Source: Veillonella sp.
Lineage (GTDB): Bacteria; Bacillota; Negativicutes; Veillonellales; Veillonellaceae
Length of the DNA: 25,024 nt
NCBI RefSeq assembly: GCF_019414865.1
Contig: NZ_DXLG01000006.1
Span: 1-25,024, forward strand
Reading direction: 5' to 3'
Below the pieces are notes generated by a model that saw only the letters and a program-made list of their open reading frames with translations, did no database searches and was not told the DNA's origin. The translations under genes and the position numbers were made by a program. This document shows, in pieces, positions 23,214-25,024 of the stretch; positions within the stretch are counted from its first letter, which is position 1; the number at the start of each line of letters is the position of its first letter.

Positions 23214-24137
23214 ATGATAATAAAACGAAATATTATGCTCATCGGTTCTATGGGGAGTGGCAAGAGCCATTTCGGTCGTAATCTTGCGGAACGCAAGGGA
23301 TGGCAATTTGTAGATACCGATCGCGTATTAGAAGGTCGTTTTGGGTTGCCTATTGCTGAAATATTCAAGAAAATTGGGGAAAAAGCATTCCGACGTGCAG
23401 AAATGGATGTACTGAAAAAGGTTTGCTTATATCACGAAGCAGTCATCTCCGTAGGTGGTAATTTTCCCATTGAACATCGCACATTAAAGGTATTGAAGAA
23501 ATATTCTTATATCATTGGTATCCGCGCTGCACAATTTCGCATTGTCAGTCGTGTGAATCGCCGTATTGGGAAACGGCCAACCATGGATTATAACAATGTT
23601 CATGCCTTTGTACATGCTATGATACAATCCTGGAAACCAGTGTATAAGCAGTGTGATTTTGTACTAGATACAACAAATGGTCGGACCTATGATTTTATGC
23701 AACGTATTGAGGATGAGTTAGTTACCTCAGGTGTTCAATTTAAAGCAAGACGTCAACCCAATGATACGGATACTAGAGATGTAAAACCGTCATCTCAAGA
23801 ACTACAATTTAATAACTCTCAAAGAAATACAAAAGATAATCATAGATTATCTAAATCGGAACGTTTTAATCATCCGAATACGACGTTTTCTAATGATACA
23901 GTAGCTACTAAAATAGTCGTTAATAAAGAAAATTCCGACCGGGTAGAATCTCATAAATTGGGCAATGATAAACGCCGAAAACATAAGAAATCTAATCAAG
24001 CGGTTACAGGACATAAGACAGAAACTATATCCAAACAACGTACACCACAAGGGGGTAATGGATATGAGAAGAATCGCAATACTAACAAGCGGCGGAGACG
24101 CACCTGGAATGAACGCCGCCATAAGAGCGCTAACTAG
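23214..24137 (+). CDS. Shikimate-kinase-like protein with long basic C-terminal tail
   Basis: 307 residues. The first ~175 form a shikimate kinase fold: Walker A GSMGSGKS (11-18), FVDTDRVLE with DTD at 34-36, GEKAFRRAEMDVL with Arg60, and the lid motif KRPTM (120-124). The shikimate-binding GGG is GGN (81-83), and the conserved arginine before the PLY motif is replaced (SWKPVY, residues 139-144; usual form R-x-P-L-Y). Residues 176-307 are a polar, Lys/Arg/Asn-rich stretch that looks disordered. The last 24 residues are encoded inside the start of pfkA, in another frame. Likely AroK (shikimate-3-phosphate formation), but the altered site leaves another small-molecule substrate possible. The ribosome site is AAGGGG (23198-23203). 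Confidence 0.75.
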   Translation: MIIKRNIMLIGSMGSGKSHFGRNLAERKGWQFVDTDRVLEGRFGLPIAEIFKKIGEKAFRRAEMDVLKKVCLYHEAVISVGGNFPIEHRTLKVLKKYSYIIGIRAAQFRIVSRVNRRIGKRPTMDYNNVHAFVHAMIQSWKPVYKQCDFVLDTTNGRTYDFMQRIEDELVTSGVQFKARRQPNDTDTRDVKPSSQELQFNNSQRNTKDNHRLSKSERFNHPNTTFSNDTVATKIVVNKENSDRVESHKLGNDKRRKHKKSNQAVTGHKTETISKQRTPQGGNGYEKNRNTNKRRRRTWNERRHKSAN

Positions 24138-24998
24138 AAAAGCTATTCATGAAGGCTTTGAAGTTTTCGGTATTGAACGTGGCTATTTAGGTATTATGGA
24201 AGAACAATTTGTTCCTTTAGCAAACCGTTCTGTGGGTGGCATTATTACTCAAGGCGGTACCATGCTAAAAACAGCTCGTTTTCCTGAGTTTCAAAATGAA
24301 GATGTTCAGCGTAAAGCTTACGATATTTTGAAAGCCTATAGCATTGACCACCTCATTGTTATCGGTGGCGATGGTTCTATGCGAGGCGCTACGAGTTTAG
24401 CTAAGCTTGGTATGTCTACCATGACGATTCCCTGTACCATAGATAATGATATGGGTGGCACTCAATATACGATAGGCTTTGATACGGCGCTCAATACTGT
24501 GGTTGATGCGGTTGGAAGAATTCGTGATACATCTAATTCACATGAACGGGTAGCCATTGTAGAGGTAATGGGTCGTAAAGCAGGTCATATTGCACTTAAA
24601 GCTGGCCTTGCCTGTGGTGCTGAAATTGTACTCGTTCCTGAAAATCCTATGCCTTTACATGAGGTCTGTCGTCATTTAAAGGAAACACAGATTCGGGGTA
24701 AAGAATATAGTGTGATACTCGTTGCTGAAGGTGCATATAATAGTGGAGAAGTAAAATCCTTCATTAAGGAACATACGGAATTTGATCCAAGTTTGACTGT
24801 ATTAGGATATTTACAACGCGGTGGTGGTCCTTCTGCATTCGATGCTATTTTAGCGGCACGTATGAGTGAAACTTGTATTGAGTTATTGATGAATGGTACA
24901 GATAATCGACTAATTGGATATATTGATGGTCACATTCGTGCTATTTCCTATCAAGAGGCTGAAAGTCTTTTATTTCCTATTAATGAAAAGGATTATAC
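24064..24998 (+). CDS. pfkA: 6-phosphofructokinase, 3' end missing
   Basis: The first 311-312 codons of a PfkA of normally about 320 residues; the end is lost where adapter sequence begins. It phosphorylates fructose-6-phosphate to fructose-1,6-bisphosphate, the ligand expected to release CggR. Visible motifs are SGGDAPGMNAAIRA (9-22), Arg72, GGDGS (101-105), TIDND with the catalytic base Asp127, EVMGRKAGH and LGYLQRGG. Gly104 marks an ATP enzyme (PPi enzymes have Asp). Residue 124, Gly in most ATP enzymes and Lys in PPi enzymes, is Cys (PCTIDND). AGGGGG (24050-24055) sets the ATG. It overlaps the preceding gene by 74 bases. The reading frame continues through the adapter without a stop, giving false residues CLLYTSPS. 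Confidence 0.95.
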
Positions 24999-25024
24999 CT
25001 GTCTCTTATACACATCTCCGAGCC
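24999..25024. other. Nextera transposon adapter (not genomic)
   Basis: 24999-25017 is exactly CTGTCTCTTATACACATCT, the 19-base Tn5 mosaic end used in Nextera libraries, read outward. It is followed by CCGAGCC, the first bases of the standard read-2-side adapter. It interrupts the conserved pfkA reading frame just before the expected stop. This is untrimmed library sequence at a contig end and not a mobile element. Confidence 0.97.

Noticed and set aside
1..25024. CRISPR arrays, tRNA or rRNA genes, insertion sequences, prophage genes
   Set aside because: Read through for regular spaced repeats, cloverleaf-like segments and transposase motifs; none found. The mosaic-end match at 24999 is library adapter and not a transposon.

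Overview
The window is a low-GC, gene-dense piece of chromosome in which every gene I support lies on the + strand. The mix suggests a diderm Firmicute of the class Negativicutes, most likely Veillonella. Evidence: Bacillus-like housekeeping synteny (rpmE, DUF1385 gene, prfA, prmC, ywlC, ywlE, rpiB, glyA, upp), a CggR-type glycolytic operon with a recognisable CggR operator, and a type IV pilus/ComG-like cluster that carries PilM/PilN/PilO-type genes, which are typical of bacteria with an outer membrane. The genus is inferred from memory of gene content; no search was run.

Region 1 (about 1-6,920) is translation and one-carbon housekeeping: a YdbC/PC4-like protein, ribosomal protein L31, a DUF1385 membrane protein, release factor RF1 and its methylase PrmC, a Sua5-type tRNA t6A enzyme, then a second transcription unit with a YwlE-type phosphatase, RpiB and serine hydroxymethyltransferase. 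Two good extended -10 promoters and a palindrome just downstream of one of them mark the unit starts. Region 2 (6,921-7,703) is upp alone between two strong terminators.

Region 3 (7,704-14,902) is the central glycolytic operon cggR-gap-pgk-tpiA-gpmI-eno, with a promoter, a 20-nt-phased CggR operator and a UUCG-tetraloop terminator at its end. The GAPDH has lost the usual NAD-selecting aspartate and resembles GapB-type enzymes, which suggests NADP use or dual cofactor use and a gluconeogenic role.

Region 4 (14,903-23,160) is a compact twelve-gene pilus/DNA-uptake cluster: short GspE/ComGA-like ATPase, PilT retraction ATPase, PilC/GspF platform, major prepilin with a 42-residue leader, short prepilin peptidase, four overlapping minor pseudopilins, and PilM-, PilN- and PilO-like assembly proteins. 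No PilP or secretin gene is present before the terminator. An array of about five A/T-rich 14-nt repeats lies between the pilin and peptidase genes.

Region 5 (23,161-25,024) holds a shikimate-kinase-like gene with altered substrate-site residues and a 130-residue basic tail that runs into the start of pfkA. pfkA is cut off near its 3' end. The last 26 bases are not genomic: they match the Nextera transposon mosaic end and the sequencing-primer bases that follow it, so the window ends on library adapter.
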